From Mucilaginibacter terrenus (GTDB lineage: Bacteria > Bacteroidota > Bacteroidia > Sphingobacteriales > Sphingobacteriaceae), in contig NZ_QWDE01000001.1 in NCBI RefSeq assembly GCF_003432065.1, positions 310,001 to 374,000 of the forward strand: a stretch of DNA of 64,000 nt, written 5' to 3'. The translations under genes were made by a program, and so were the position numbers. A model generated the notes under the pieces. That model saw nothing but the letters and a program-made list of their open reading frames with translations, did not search any database and was not told where the DNA came from. Shown here piece after piece: positions 6,635 to 15,939 of the stretch (its first letter is position 1; each line of letters starts with the position of its first letter).

Positions 6635-9142
6635 TTAAAATTTATAAGTAAGGGTAGTTAAAAATTGACGTGGCGCGATCGGGTTTACACTGTAGTTCTC
6701 GTGAACGTTCCAGTTAAGTACATCGCCTATGTTGGATATTTTACCAATGATAGACAGCTTTTTGTAAGTGTAACCCAACGACGCATCAACAGTGGTAAAG
6801 TGGGGAACATGCACTAATCTTGACGCTGCCTGTGGCTGGCCAACCGGCGGTACAACATTTGCAAAGCCAGCTTCGCGGTTACCAAGGTAATACACACTGG
6901 TACCTACTTTAAAGCCCCTCAAACTGCCATCCAGGAAGTTGTAGAATATACTTGCATTTGCGGTATGCTTAGGTACGTTTAACAAGGGTTGCCCCGCTAT
7001 ATTGCTGCCCGGAACTGTTGATGTTTTGGTATAACGGGCATTAGTATAACTATAGCCAGCCAACACATCCAATCCCTTTACAGGGTGGCCAGCTATATCC
7101 AGTTCCACACCGTCGCTTTTAGTTTGTCCGCTTAGTACCTTAATGTTGGTATTGGTGTTGGGTGTGATGCCATCTGCCTGAAAAGGTGCCGTTTGTGCCA
7201 GGTTACTGTTCTGGATACGGTAGGCAGTTACATTCACAGATAGGTTGCCGTTCAGGAAGTCGTTTTTAACGCCAAGTTCGTATTGATCGATGATAGACGG
7301 ATCAATTGGATTGTTGTTGATATCGGTACCCGTGTTGGTTACGAACGAATTAGAATAGCTGGCGAATAATGCTGTATTAGCTATTGGCTTATATACTACG
7401 CCTACACGCGGGGAAAAAGCTTTGTCAGTTTTGCTTTTTGCGGATGCCACAGCACCGTAAGAGGACAGGGCATTTACCGTAGTAGGGGCAATGTACTGGT
7501 ACGACCAGCGAACACCGGCAAGTACCTTCAGCTTGTCAGATATGCTGATCAGGTCATTAACATAAGCACCAAAGCGGTTAGTAATGGTCTCTACATCATA
7601 AAAAGGGTTCATGTTAGGCATGTCGGTACGTGCCGTATACTTGTTCAGATCAAAGATGTTGATCTTGTCGTAGGTAGAGCTTTTTATTGTGCCATCATTA
7701 TCAAGGTAGCTGGATACGCCGCCCGATGACACTACTGTTTTCTTTGTAGGATCGATATTGGCTACAAAGGTGTAGTTATCGTTTCTATACCTGTCCGCGT
7801 CTATACCTGCTAAAATGTTGTGCTTAATAACACCCGTGTTGAATTGTCCGGTGATGTTAAGCTGGCCAGTTACATAATCCTCCAATGTTTTAGCACGGTT
7901 TAAAGGCCGCGACCAATCTCCCGCCGCATCGGGCTGCACACGTTCTGTAGTTTGGTAGCGCCTGTCGAAATATTGGTAAGATACACCACCGCTTACCTGC
8001 CAAAGGCTGTTTATTTGGTGGTTTACAGTAGCCGTAACTGTAGATTGCCTGGTTTTACCTGTAGACCATAGCGGGCTTAGGTACCTGTTGCGGGGTACAT
8101 CGGCAATAACGTTGTTTACCTGGCCGGTACCAAAGTCGGGGGTGAAATCATAGTTAAGGTAATCTGCCTCGAGTACAATGTTGGTTTTGTCGCTTATCTT
8201 GTATAATAATGAAGGATTTACATAAAAGCGTTCATTTTTTACAACATCGCGGTAGCTCTTGGAGTTCTCGTAAGTCCCGTCTACACGGTAAGCCAGTTTG
8301 GAAGATATAGGGCCGTAAACATCAAATGCAGGTTTGTACAAATCATAGCTGCCGTAAGTCATAGATACCTGGCCGCCCTGCTCAAACTTTGGTTTTTTGG
8401 TGATCATGTTCAATACGCCGCCTGGAGCAACGTTGCCATATAGTAGCGCAGCGCTGCCTTTTAGTACCTCAACACGTTCCAGTGAGCTGATCTCAGGCAT
8501 TGCGCCGGAGTTCACTCTAAAACCGTTTTTAAACATGTTGGTGCTCGAGAAGTTGTAGCCGCGTGCTGCAAAGGTTTCCTGCGTATTGCCGCGAGCGCTG
8601 TATAAGTATACACCATTCACATTTTTTATAACATCGCTGAGGCGTAGTGATTGCTGCTGATCAAGCACATCACGACCGATTACGGAAATGCTTTGCGGAA
8701 GATCAATTGGCGCAACGTTCATCTTGCCGATAGAGATCTTTTTACGATTGATGGTTTTTGTAGAAGATATGCTTACTTCATTAAGCTTATTGGCGCTTTC
8801 AACAAGTGTAAAGTCGATGGTTGTTGTCTTATCTGCTGCAACAGTAACAGTTTTTTCCTCGCTTTGAGCGCCGGTGAAAGAAACTTTTACTACGTAATTG
8901 CCAGGTTTGATGTTCTTGAAGATGAAAGAGCCGTCATCAACCGTCATGGTGGTTTTGTTTACACCTTTAAGGGTTACGGTTACAAACGCAGCAGGTTTTC
9001 CGTCGCTGGTAAAAACCTTACCGTTTATTCTGCCATTGTTGCTGTCATCAGTATCAATGGCTTTCACGCTAAGTGCTGTAAACAGAACAATGCACAATGC
9101 AGACAGGAATTTTAAAAGAGGTGAGTAGGGGTTAGATGTCAT
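6635..9142 (-). CDS. TonB-dependent siderophore receptor
   Basis: 835 residues. A signal peptide (1-28, ending LSVKA) is followed by a carboxypeptidase-regulatory-like beta sandwich at about 37-113 (NGRINGKVFTSDGKPA...IDFTLVE). A plug domain spans 148-251, with SISVIGRDVLDQQ and the motif LERVEVLKGSAALLYGNVAPGG. The remainder is a 22-strand barrel ending in LTYKF with the terminal Phe needed for outer-membrane insertion. The plug motif PQSISVI and the barrel pattern match the FhuA/FpvA siderophore receptor class rather than SusC. It should import a ferric siderophore using TonB energy. Two iron-box palindromes lie upstream, and a PepSY reductase gene is downstream. Confidence 0.93.
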   Translation of the reverse strand: MTSNPYSPLLKFLSALCIVLFTALSVKAIDTDDSNNGRINGKVFTSDGKPAAFVTVTLKGVNKTTMTVDDGSFIFKNIKPGNYVVKVSFTGAQSEEKTVTVAADKTTTIDFTLVESANKLNEVSISSTKTINRKKISIGKMNVAPIDLPQSISVIGRDVLDQQQSLRLSDVIKNVNGVYLYSARGNTQETFAARGYNFSSTNMFKNGFRVNSGAMPEISSLERVEVLKGSAALLYGNVAPGGVLNMITKKPKFEQGGQVSMTYGSYDLYKPAFDVYGPISSKLAYRVDGTYENSKSYRDVVKNERFYVNPSLLYKISDKTNIVLEADYLNYDFTPDFGTGQVNNVIADVPRNRYLSPLWSTGKTRQSTVTATVNHQINSLWQVSGGVSYQYFDRRYQTTERVQPDAAGDWSRPLNRAKTLEDYVTGQLNITGQFNTGVIKHNILAGIDADRYRNDNYTFVANIDPTKKTVVSSGGVSSYLDNDGTIKSSTYDKINIFDLNKYTARTDMPNMNPFYDVETITNRFGAYVNDLISISDKLKVLAGVRWSYQYIAPTTVNALSSYGAVASAKSKTDKAFSPRVGVVYKPIANTALFASYSNSFVTNTGTDINNNPIDPSIIDQYELGVKNDFLNGNLSVNVTAYRIQNSNLAQTAPFQADGITPNTNTNIKVLSGQTKSDGVELDIAGHPVKGLDVLAGYSYTNARYTKTSTVPGSNIAGQPLLNVPKHTANASIFYNFLDGSLRGFKVGTSVYYLGNREAGFANVVPPVGQPQAASRLVHVPHFTTVDASLGYTYKKLSIIGKISNIGDVLNWNVHENYSVNPIAPRQFLTTLTYKF

Positions 9143-9146
9143 AATG

Positions 9147-9169
9147 TTATTTAGATTAATTCTAATTTA
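9147..9169. promoter_or_regulatory. Fur-type iron box 1 (proximal)
   Basis: TTATTTAGA, five bases, then TCTAATTTA. The core TTAGA-N5-TCTAA is a perfect palindrome. It begins 5 bases before the TonB receptor start codon, so a bound repressor would block transcription or initiation there. Confidence 0.8.
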
Positions 9170-9205
9170 GGGCAAAAATAACAATGGGTTTTAAAATGGC
9201 AATGT

Positions 9206-9228
9206 TTATTTAGATTTATTTTAAATAA
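9206..9228. promoter_or_regulatory. Fur-type iron box 2 (distal)
   Basis: TTATTTAGA, five bases, then TTTAAATAA. It differs from a perfect palindrome at one pair. It lies 59 bases from box 1 in the same orientation and could also affect the divergent GAF kinase gene. Confidence 0.75.
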
Positions 9229-9315
9229 GAATAACGAATCAAAATAGCGCCATAGTTCACCATTGTGGCATTTACTTCCATAAAAGCCTTACCTTTATTT
9301 AATTTTAGAATTGAC

Positions 9316-10554
9316 TTGCATAAATTACCCTACCCAATACCTGAGGACGAAGATGCGCGTTTGGATGCGCTGGATAGCTACGACGTACTCGACACCATGC
9401 CTGAGAACGATTTTGATGAGCTTACGCATCTCGCCTCAGAAATTTGCCAAACTCCCATAGCGCTCATCAGCCTGATTGACGATAAACGCCAATGGTTTAA
9501 ATCGATGATAGGGCTTACCGCACGTGAAACACCGAGAGAATACGCCTTTTGTTCGCACACTATTGCGGGTGCAAGCGAGATAATGGTGGTGCCTGACGCC
9601 CGCGAGGATGAGCGTTTTTCATCTAACCCGCTGGTTACCGGTGATCCGAGCATCGTATTCTATGCAGGTGTGCCGCTGGTGAATGAGGATGGATATGCAC
9701 TTGGATCGTTATGTGTTATAGATAAGCAACGAAAAGATTTAACCCCAAGGCAGATAAAGTCACTGAAAATACTGGCCAAGCAGGTAATAACCCAGATGGA
9801 GTTGAGGCGTAAGCTGGCCCGCCTGGAGCGCGCCAATCAAACGCTTGTTGAGAGTAATTCTTTTATACAGAAATTTGCCAGCTCGGCAGCTCACGATCTT
9901 AAAAGCCCGCTGAGCAGCATCTTGCTCACGTCGCAGGCGTTGCAAATGCGTTTAAGTAAGAGCAGCGACGATAAAAGCAAAAACCTTACTGAGCTTAATA
10001 TATCTTCTACTAAAAGACTACTTACATTGGTAGATGAAATCCTGACCTATTCATCCGCTCCATCTACCTTGCTTACGAACCGTGTTGTAGTAGAACTTAA
10101 TCCGTTGTTGAAAACGGTGATAGCCATGGTAGAGATTCCTTACGGGATGAAGATTAACCTGCCTACCAACGACCACGTATTAACCTGTTCGGCAATAGCA
10201 CTGGAGCAGATATTTATGAACCTTATCAGCAATGCCATTAGGTATAATGATAAGGAAGAAGGATTGATTAATATCCAGTTTAGGGAAGATGGCGATTACT
10301 ACCATTTTAAGGTTAGTGACAATGGCATGGGTATAGCAGAAAAGAACCTGGAGCGTATCTTTCACAAGGAAGTTACGCTAAACGTTATCGACCGCTTTAA
10401 TAAGCGTGGGACCGGCATTGGCCTTTACAATGTAAAGGCGCTCATAGAAAAGATGAAGGGCACCATTCGCGTAGAGTCAAGAATTGGCTCGGGTACTACT
10501 TTTGAGTTTACCGTTAAAAAGAATGTGGAACTTGATGACGAAGGATATTACTAG
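9316..10554 (+). CDS. GAF-domain sensor histidine kinase
   Basis: The frame is open from a GTG at 9265. I prefer the TTG at 9316, giving LHKLPYPIPEDEDARL, because family members start just before this PIPExExxRLxALxxYxxLDT motif and because TACCTTTA at 9290-9297 looks like a -7 box inside the longer frame. A GAF domain (about 25-160) has the CxTPIALISLIDDKRQWFKS signature and AFCSHTI. A short coiled coil leads to HisKA with AAHDLKSPLSS, His being the phosphorylation site. HATPase_c follows (NLISNAIRYN, DNGMGI, GTGIGLYNVKALI). There is no membrane helix, so it is a cytoplasmic sensor. Its response regulator is not adjacent. Its stop shares CTAG with the convergent gene. Confidence 0.87.
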   Translation: MHKLPYPIPEDEDARLDALDSYDVLDTMPENDFDELTHLASEICQTPIALISLIDDKRQWFKSMIGLTARETPREYAFCSHTIAGASEIMVVPDAREDERFSSNPLVTGDPSIVFYAGVPLVNEDGYALGSLCVIDKQRKDLTPRQIKSLKILAKQVITQMELRRKLARLERANQTLVESNSFIQKFASSAAHDLKSPLSSILLTSQALQMRLSKSSDDKSKNLTELNISSTKRLLTLVDEILTYSSAPSTLLTNRVVVELNPLLKTVIAMVEIPYGMKINLPTNDHVLTCSAIALEQIFMNLISNAIRYNDKEEGLINIQFREDGDYYHFKVSDNGMGIAEKNLERIFHKEVTLNVIDRFNKRGTGIGLYNVKALIEKMKGTIRVESRIGSGTTFEFTVKKNVELDDEGYY

Positions 10555-11429
10555 ATCTCCTTTAAAATAACATCCATTGCTTTATTAAAATCCTCCGGCG
10601 CTTCTACCATCGGGAAATGCCCGGCGCCATGTATGTTCATTAATTTGTAAGGTATCTTTTTAGCTATTATAGTAGTGGTATCTGTAGGTTGGTAATCGCT
10701 GTTAATAAGGTAAAGCTTCTTGTTATACTTCCGCAGATTTTCAACCTCGTGGTTTTCGCCGTTGCCTTCTGCCATGGCTTTTGTTGCAATAACAGAATCG
10801 GTGTGGGCTACATCGTACAATATACGGTCCTTTATAGCTCTACTTGTCGTTTTAGAAAACAGGTAATCGTTAAAGTACATAGTAGCAAATGATGTGTAGT
10901 GTTTGCTCATTTCTGCAACTGCATCGGCAACTTCTTTCCTGTCTTTTTCAGTTAGTACCCATCCAATACCTTTAAAGTTATCTATCCCTATAATAGCAAT
11001 TACTTTGTCCGGCTGGTTGATCGCGGCCTGTAAAACAATGTCGCCTGCCATGGAGTGGCCCGCCAGCACTACGTTCTTTAGCTTAAGCTGATCTATCAGC
11101 GCATTAACATCTGTAGCGTAAGTTTTGGTATTCCATTTATCCCTGTTCTTGCCCGATTTGCCAAAGCCTGGCATATCCATGGTAACAACCCGGTAACGCC
11201 CTGCAAAGTGCTTGACCTGATCGGTGAAGTAGCCCTTGTTTATTGCCCAGCCATGTACAAATAGCAGCGTGGTATCACCGGTGCCTGTATCTGTATAAGC
11301 AATTTCAACGTTGTTGTTCTTTACATCAACTTTGGTAGCATTGGCACTCTGGTGTGTTGATTTTGGCTGATTGCATGCCGCTGTAATGCCGACAGCTACT
11401 ATAATTGGCAGGATGTGGAATTTCTTCAT
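10551..11429 (-). CDS. Alpha/beta-hydrolase lipoprotein
   Basis: 292 residues. The signal ends in a lipobox, ITAAC, with Cys19. The fold is recognisable: LLFVHGWAINKGYF carries the HGW oxyanion loop, MDMPGFGKSG the second strand, and GHSMAGD at 124-130 the nucleophile elbow (Ser126). HGAGHFPMVEAPEDF near the C-terminus supplies the catalytic His. It should hydrolyse an ester or similar bond at the periplasmic side of a membrane. The substrate is unknown. The last four bases overlap the kinase stop through a shared CTAG. Confidence 0.88.
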   Translation of the reverse strand: MKKFHILPIIVAVGITAACNQPKSTHQSANATKVDVKNNNVEIAYTDTGTGDTTLLFVHGWAINKGYFTDQVKHFAGRYRVVTMDMPGFGKSGKNRDKWNTKTYATDVNALIDQLKLKNVVLAGHSMAGDIVLQAAINQPDKVIAIIGIDNFKGIGWVLTEKDRKEVADAVAEMSKHYTSFATMYFNDYLFSKTTSRAIKDRILYDVAHTDSVIATKAMAEGNGENHEVENLRKYNKKLYLINSDYQPTDTTTIIAKKIPYKLMNIHGAGHFPMVEAPEDFNKAMDVILKEI

Positions 11430-11647
11430 AACGATGGGTTTGGCTCTGCAATTAACAACTTTTATAAACTAGTGGCAAGACTATCGAATTGTATTAACAT
11501 TATTTAACAAGAGGTATGTAGGTTGTTGATTGCTGAAATAGAAGTGAAAAATGATCAGAATTCTTAAAATCTACCAATTCTCTTAATTCGAGTTCAGACA
11601 ACTATGCTGGTCAGAACACTTTTTTCGTAAATGCCGTTATTACCACA

Positions 11648-12256
11648 ATGGAACAACTGAGCTTTTTTGATGGTGGCGGACAAAGCCCCAAGCTGCCAAC
11701 TGACCTGATGGATTACCGTCCTAGTTTCTTCAGTAGGGAAGAAAGCGCCGGGTATATAACTGCGTTCCACAGCAACATCAATTGGAAGCAGGAAACCATC
11801 CAAATGTATGGCAAGTTATTGAACACCCCGAGGCTTACCGCTTGGTATGGCGACAATAACAAAACTTACGCGTTTTCGGGCAAGCGGTTCGACCCGCACC
11901 CATGGACACCGGAACTGCTGCTGATAAAGGATCGTGTAGATGCCGCTTGTGGAATTACATTCAACAGCGTTTTACTAAACCTCTACCGCAACGGTAACGA
12001 CTCGGTTGCCTGGCATGCTGATGATGAACCTGAACTGGGTATAAACCCGGTTATCGCTTCTGTAAGCTTTGGCCAAATACGCAGGTTTGAGGTGCGGCAC
12101 AAGCTCAATCATAAAGAAAAGTACTCTATAGACCTGGAGAATGGCTCGCTGCTGATCATGAAAGGCGACCTGCAGCACAATTGGCAGCACCAGGTACCCA
12201 AATCAACCAAGGCCTTAAAGGAGCGAATAAACCTTACGTTTAGAGTTATAGGTTAG
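11648..12256 (+). CDS. AlkB-like 2-oxoglutarate/Fe(II) dioxygenase
   Basis: 202 residues, the size of ALKBH2/ALKBH3-like bacterial proteins. The iron ligands are His123-x-Asp125 in VAWHADDE and His181 in QHNWQHQVPK. The 2-oxoglutarate clamp RINLTFR (193-199) fits the RxNxTxR pattern exactly. LNLYRNGNDSVAWHADDE and ASVSFGQIRRFEVRH are hallmarks of DNA or RNA demethylating members. It would remove alkyl lesions such as 1-methyladenine or 3-methylcytosine oxidatively. It stands alone, convergent with the LytTR regulator gene with a 10-base gap. Confidence 0.93.
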   Translation: MEQLSFFDGGGQSPKLPTDLMDYRPSFFSREESAGYITAFHSNINWKQETIQMYGKLLNTPRLTAWYGDNNKTYAFSGKRFDPHPWTPELLLIKDRVDAACGITFNSVLLNLYRNGNDSVAWHADDEPELGINPVIASVSFGQIRRFEVRHKLNHKEKYSIDLENGSLLIMKGDLQHNWQHQVPKSTKALKERINLTFRVIG

Positions 12257-12266
12257 AGAGTACGTA

Positions 12267-12968
12267 CTATTCTAAGTTCAGCTTCTGAAAAACCTTGTCG
12301 CGGTATGAGCTGCCAATTGGCAAATCGTGCCCGTTCACGCGCAGGTAATTACCTTCGGCAAATTCTATGTATGCCGCGTTTACCATTACGCTGCGGTGTA
12401 TACGGATGAATTTTGTGCCAGGCAGCAGTTGCTCCAGCTTACCAAAAGTCATGTAGGTGATGTGGGTTTGGCTTTTGGTATGAACCTTCAGGTAATCGCC
12501 ATATCCCTCTACATAAACAATGTCTGCATGGTCTACTTTAACCAGGCGGCGGTCTACCTTCAAAAAAATAAAAGGATTTTCCTCACTAACGGTAACAGAG
12601 GATGCGCTGCTATCATCTTTTATGGCCCAAACTTTTTGTACCGCTTTCATAAAACGTTCAAAGGTGATGGGTTTTTGCAGGTAATCTGTTGCTTCTAACT
12701 CGAATGCTTCAACAGCATAGACGGTATAAGCGGTGGTGAAAATTACCCGCGGGGCATTTTTTAGCGACCGTAAAAAGCTCACGCCGGTTATCCCGGGCAT
12801 TTGAATATCCAGGAACATGAGGTCTACTTTTTGTTGATGCAATACCGCGAATGCCTCCACCGCGCTTTGGCAAACGGCGATGCAGTTTAAGCCAGGTGTT
12901 TGGTTTATGTAGCCTTCCAGCAACTGCCTGGCCAGGGGCTCGTCATCAACAACAATACAGTTGGTCAT
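12267..12968 (-). CDS. LytTR family response regulator
   Basis: 233 residues. A receiver domain with the acidic pair VVDDE, phosphoacceptor Asp54 in MFLDIQMPG, the conserved Thr in IFTTAY and Lys in LQKP. A LytTR DNA-binding domain covers about 135-233 (FIFLKVDRRLVKVDHADIVYVEGYGDYLKVHT, GTKFIRIHRSVMVNAAYI). The LytS-type kinase gene is 3 bases upstream on the same strand, so they form one operon. The target genes cannot be told from this window. Confidence 0.95.
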   Translation of the reverse strand: MTNCIVVDDEPLARQLLEGYINQTPGLNCIAVCQSAVEAFAVLHQQKVDLMFLDIQMPGITGVSFLRSLKNAPRVIFTTAYTVYAVEAFELEATDYLQKPITFERFMKAVQKVWAIKDDSSASSVTVSEENPFIFLKVDRRLVKVDHADIVYVEGYGDYLKVHTKSQTHITYMTFGKLEQLLPGTKFIRIHRSVMVNAAYIEFAEGNYLRVNGHDLPIGSSYRDKVFQKLNLE

Positions 12969-12971
12969 GAA

Positions 12972-14042
12972 TTATTTTAGTTGAATGGTTAAAGTTACGG
13001 TAAAAACGCAATCCGCATCGTGCACAATGAGCTGGTGCTTGCCGGGATAAAGCAGCTCCAGCCGCTTGCTAACATTCTTTAAGCCGATACCCCCTTCAGG
13101 CACGGAGCTTAAGGTATTTTCCGGTACAGGGTTGCTGGTTTGGAAAGTTAACTCATCATCATCAACCACCAGCGCTAGTTTCACCCATTTACTTGTGAGA
13201 TTTTTCTGCAGTGAATGCTTAAAGGCGTTCTCAATAAGTGGTAAAAACAGCAGTGGCTCTATCTCGGTAGCGCCGGTATTGCCCTGTACCAAAAACTCAA
13301 TGGCTTCGGGGTTATCGTGACGCACATTCTCCAGTTGAATGTAGCTTTGTATAAAACCGATCTCCTGCTGCAGATGTACTTTCTCCTGCTGGCTGTTGTA
13401 AAGTACATAACGCATGATGCTGCTCAGATCGGCGATGATGCCGGGCGTTTTAGGTGAGTTCTGCACGCTCAACGCATATAGGTTATTCAGGGTATTAAAA
13501 AAGAAATGCGGCTGCACCTGCGATTTAAGGTGGTCCAGCTCCAGTCTTAACTTGTCTGTTTGGGCCTCATACAAGCTATGCTGCTGTTTAAATAACATCC
13601 TTATCATATAAATGGAGGTTGCAGCTGCGAGCACCAGGCAGGTATAGCCAAACGTTTGATAGGCAAAGATGCTGGAGAAGTCCTCCGGACGGCCCATACG
13701 TACGTTGTTCTTATATCCCTCAGGTACAAAAGGTAGCCTGAGAAGGATTACGGCGGAAAGGCGGGCAATTAGTTCATACACCACAATGTAAACCGGGAAT
13801 AATACCACCAACAGTACATAACGGCGTTTGCCCATGGTTTGCGGCAGATACACGCGGTAGAACAATATAACAGCTGCAAGGCTAAAGATGTTGAGCAGCA
13901 CCAGGCTCCAGGTGTAAGATGCCTGGGTGAATATTTGGCTGCCAACAGCAAACGGACTAAGCACTCCAAGGAAGAACAGGTAACATGCCTCGGCAACCAG
14001 GCTTTTTTGTTTATAGTTGAGCGATGAAAAAGAAAAGCGCAT
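12972..14042 (-). CDS. LytS-type membrane sensor histidine kinase
   Basis: 356 residues from MRFSFSSLNYKQKS at 14042. An upstream TTG at 14048 is part of the promoter -7 box, so the ATG at 14042 is the better start. Four predicted transmembrane helices occupy roughly the first 160 residues, with the last one near SIYMIRMLFKQQHS. The His_kinase domain has LKSQVQPHFFFNTLNNLYALS with the phosphorylated His in QPHF. A degenerate HATPase follows with PLIENAFKHSLQ and GGIGLKNVSKRLELLYP. It pairs with the LytTR regulator directly downstream. There is no separate extracellular ligand domain. Confidence 0.93.
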   Translation of the reverse strand: MRFSFSSLNYKQKSLVAEACYLFFLGVLSPFAVGSQIFTQASYTWSLVLLNIFSLAAVILFYRVYLPQTMGKRRYVLLVVLFPVYIVVYELIARLSAVILLRLPFVPEGYKNNVRMGRPEDFSSIFAYQTFGYTCLVLAAATSIYMIRMLFKQQHSLYEAQTDKLRLELDHLKSQVQPHFFFNTLNNLYALSVQNSPKTPGIIADLSSIMRYVLYNSQQEKVHLQQEIGFIQSYIQLENVRHDNPEAIEFLVQGNTGATEIEPLLFLPLIENAFKHSLQKNLTSKWVKLALVVDDDELTFQTSNPVPENTLSSVPEGGIGLKNVSKRLELLYPGKHQLIVHDADCVFTVTLTIQLK

Positions 14043-14045
14043 AGC

Positions 14046-14053
14046 CAAATGTA
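14046..14053 (-). promoter_or_regulatory. -7 box of the LytS/LytR operon
   Basis: TACATTTG on the minus strand. The ATG at 14042 begins after only 3 bases (GCT), predicting a leaderless transcript. No clear -33 TTTG is seen. Confidence 0.55.
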
Positions 14054-14198
14054 AGGTTTGCAGGTTTTGAAGGTAGTTGTTTTTAGACGAACACCCGTTT
14101 TTGCACGGTGAATTTCAATATCCTTGGTTCGGCAGTCCACAAGGCATGTTCATCTAATTAAATTCCTGTGAGTAGGGGAGATGACGGAAGTTTGCTGC

Positions 14199-15875
14199 AT
14201 GAAAATGCGCACCGTTACCACTATCGTCTTAATGAGTCTTATTGCTTTGAATGCAGTGGCTCAAACCAGGGAACAAACCAGCAGGTTGGCCACCTTCGCC
14301 CGTGTTTGGGGATTTTTGAAATATTATCACCCGGAAGCAGCCAAAGGACACCCGGATTGGGACGTGGAACTCACAAAACGCTATTTAACTATAACGAAAC
14401 TAAAGTCTGATGAAGAATTTAACAAATTATTAATCAGCTGGTACAAGGGTTTACCTAAAGCAAAAGTTAGTACCAGTGAGACTCAGCCAAAAGGTGATTC
14501 AATTATCAGGGTGTTTTCCGAACATGACATCAACAAGCTTAATATTGCCAAAGATTTAAAGAGAGAGTTGTTGAATTTATACCGTTACCACCTGCCTGAT
14601 TCCAGCAAATACATTAACAATAAAGAGGGTGGCTATACCTATGATCATATCTTCCATAATGAGGACATGATGGAGAAACCCGACTACCCGGATGAGGCGC
14701 ATCGCTTTTTGGCGTTAGCACGTTTTTGGAATATTGTGAATTACTTTTATCCGCACAAAGCAGTTAATACCCCTGATTGGGATAAGGTGCTGGCTGATTT
14801 TGTACCGCAGTTCGTGAATGCTGCCGATGCTGACCAATACCGGGAAGCGTTCCTGAAACTTACCTGCCGCATTCGTGACAGCCACAGTTGGTTTTTGAAT
14901 AAAGAATGGAACGCCAAACATGGCGACTTCTTGAACATGCCGTTTGATACCTACTATGCTGGCGGGAAATATATAATTGGCTACAGCAGGTACGATTCGC
15001 TGATGAAGGCTAACAATTTCAAAATAGGCGATGAGATACTTGCCGTAAATGGTACACCAGTGGCAGAGCGCGAGCGGCAAATAAAATCTTATACCACTGG
15101 AACCAATAACGCTGTTTTCCATCGTGACCTTGGCCGTAACCTGTTCCGGTTCGATTCATCCAGGACTGTAAATGTTACTTTAAGCAGGAATGGGCAAGTG
15201 ATTGAAAGTAAGGCCAAAATGTACAGCTATGGAGAATTGTACCAATACCGTTTACGCCATCGCGCGAAGTTGTGGGAGGATATGGGGAATGGTATATTTT
15301 ACGTGCGGATATGTGAAATAGCCGATACAAAGAACCTTAAAAACATGTACGAGGCTATAAAGGATGCTAGAGGAGTAATTTGGGAAATGCGCGACTATCC
15401 GTCATTCAAGATCGTACAAGCTATGTTCCCTGGCATTATGGCAAACAGGGGCAGGGCAGAGATCGACTATGAGGGTGTGCTGGAGTATCCGGGGGTATTC
15501 AAAGCCAATATGCAGCAACTACCTGCTGAGCCCGATACGCTAAATCTGCCTTTATACAAAGGCAAGCTGGTGGTGCTGGTGAACGAGCATACGCAAAGCC
15601 TGGCAGAAAGTGTCGCGCTGGAACTGCGCATGCGGCCTAATACAATTATCATGGGCAGGCAAACCGCAGGTACAACTGGTAACATGATCAGGATAGATAT
15701 GCCCGGAGGTATACAGGGCTCGTACACAGCAGTTAAAGTGGTTGGACTTAACAGAAGCTTTGAAGAAGGAAAAGGCGTAAAGCTGGACAGGGAGGTAAAA
15801 CTTACCCCGGCGAAGATCTGTTCAGCTGAGGACTACTTGCTGCAGCAGGCTTATAAAGAAGCGCTCAAGAATTAA
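14199..15875 (+). CDS. S41 family (C-terminal processing/tricorn-type) peptidase
   Basis: 558 residues from MKMRTVTTIVLMSLIALNAVAQ, a signal peptide; the longer frame adds six residues. The N-terminal half repeats the motif RxxxFxRxWGFLKYYHPE and later ARFWNIVNYFYPH, typical of this Bacteroidota group. A PDZ-like segment (FKIGDEILAVNGTPVAERE) precedes the protease core. The nucleophile serine is likely in EHTQSLAESVALEL. The usual S41 lysine motif (TxGK) appears as MGRQTAGTTGN, so a tricorn-like Ser/His mechanism may apply. The enzyme is periplasmic or exported; its substrates are unknown. Confidence 0.87.
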   Translation: MKMRTVTTIVLMSLIALNAVAQTREQTSRLATFARVWGFLKYYHPEAAKGHPDWDVELTKRYLTITKLKSDEEFNKLLISWYKGLPKAKVSTSETQPKGDSIIRVFSEHDINKLNIAKDLKRELLNLYRYHLPDSSKYINNKEGGYTYDHIFHNEDMMEKPDYPDEAHRFLALARFWNIVNYFYPHKAVNTPDWDKVLADFVPQFVNAADADQYREAFLKLTCRIRDSHSWFLNKEWNAKHGDFLNMPFDTYYAGGKYIIGYSRYDSLMKANNFKIGDEILAVNGTPVAERERQIKSYTTGTNNAVFHRDLGRNLFRFDSSRTVNVTLSRNGQVIESKAKMYSYGELYQYRLRHRAKLWEDMGNGIFYVRICEIADTKNLKNMYEAIKDARGVIWEMRDYPSFKIVQAMFPGIMANRGRAEIDYEGVLEYPGVFKANMQQLPAEPDTLNLPLYKGKLVVLVNEHTQSLAESVALELRMRPNTIIMGRQTAGTTGNMIRIDMPGGIQGSYTAVKVVGLNRSFEEGKGVKLDREVKLTPAKICSAEDYLLQQAYKEALKN

Positions 15876-15895
15876 TGTTTTTAGACTATTAATAT

Positions 15896-15903
15896 TACTT
15901 TTG
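15896..15903 (+). promoter_or_regulatory. -7 box of the DUF4920 gene
   Basis: TACTTTTG fits TAnnTTTG. The start codon at 15940 is 36 bases downstream, which excludes the longer open frame beginning at 15901. Confidence 0.5.
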
Positions 15904-15939
15904 TGTAAGCCCCAATTTGTAAACCTATTTAATTCAGAG

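Noticed and set aside
15901..15939. 13-residue extension of the DUF4920 protein
   Set aside because: It overlaps the -7 box, and the signal peptide begins properly at 15940.
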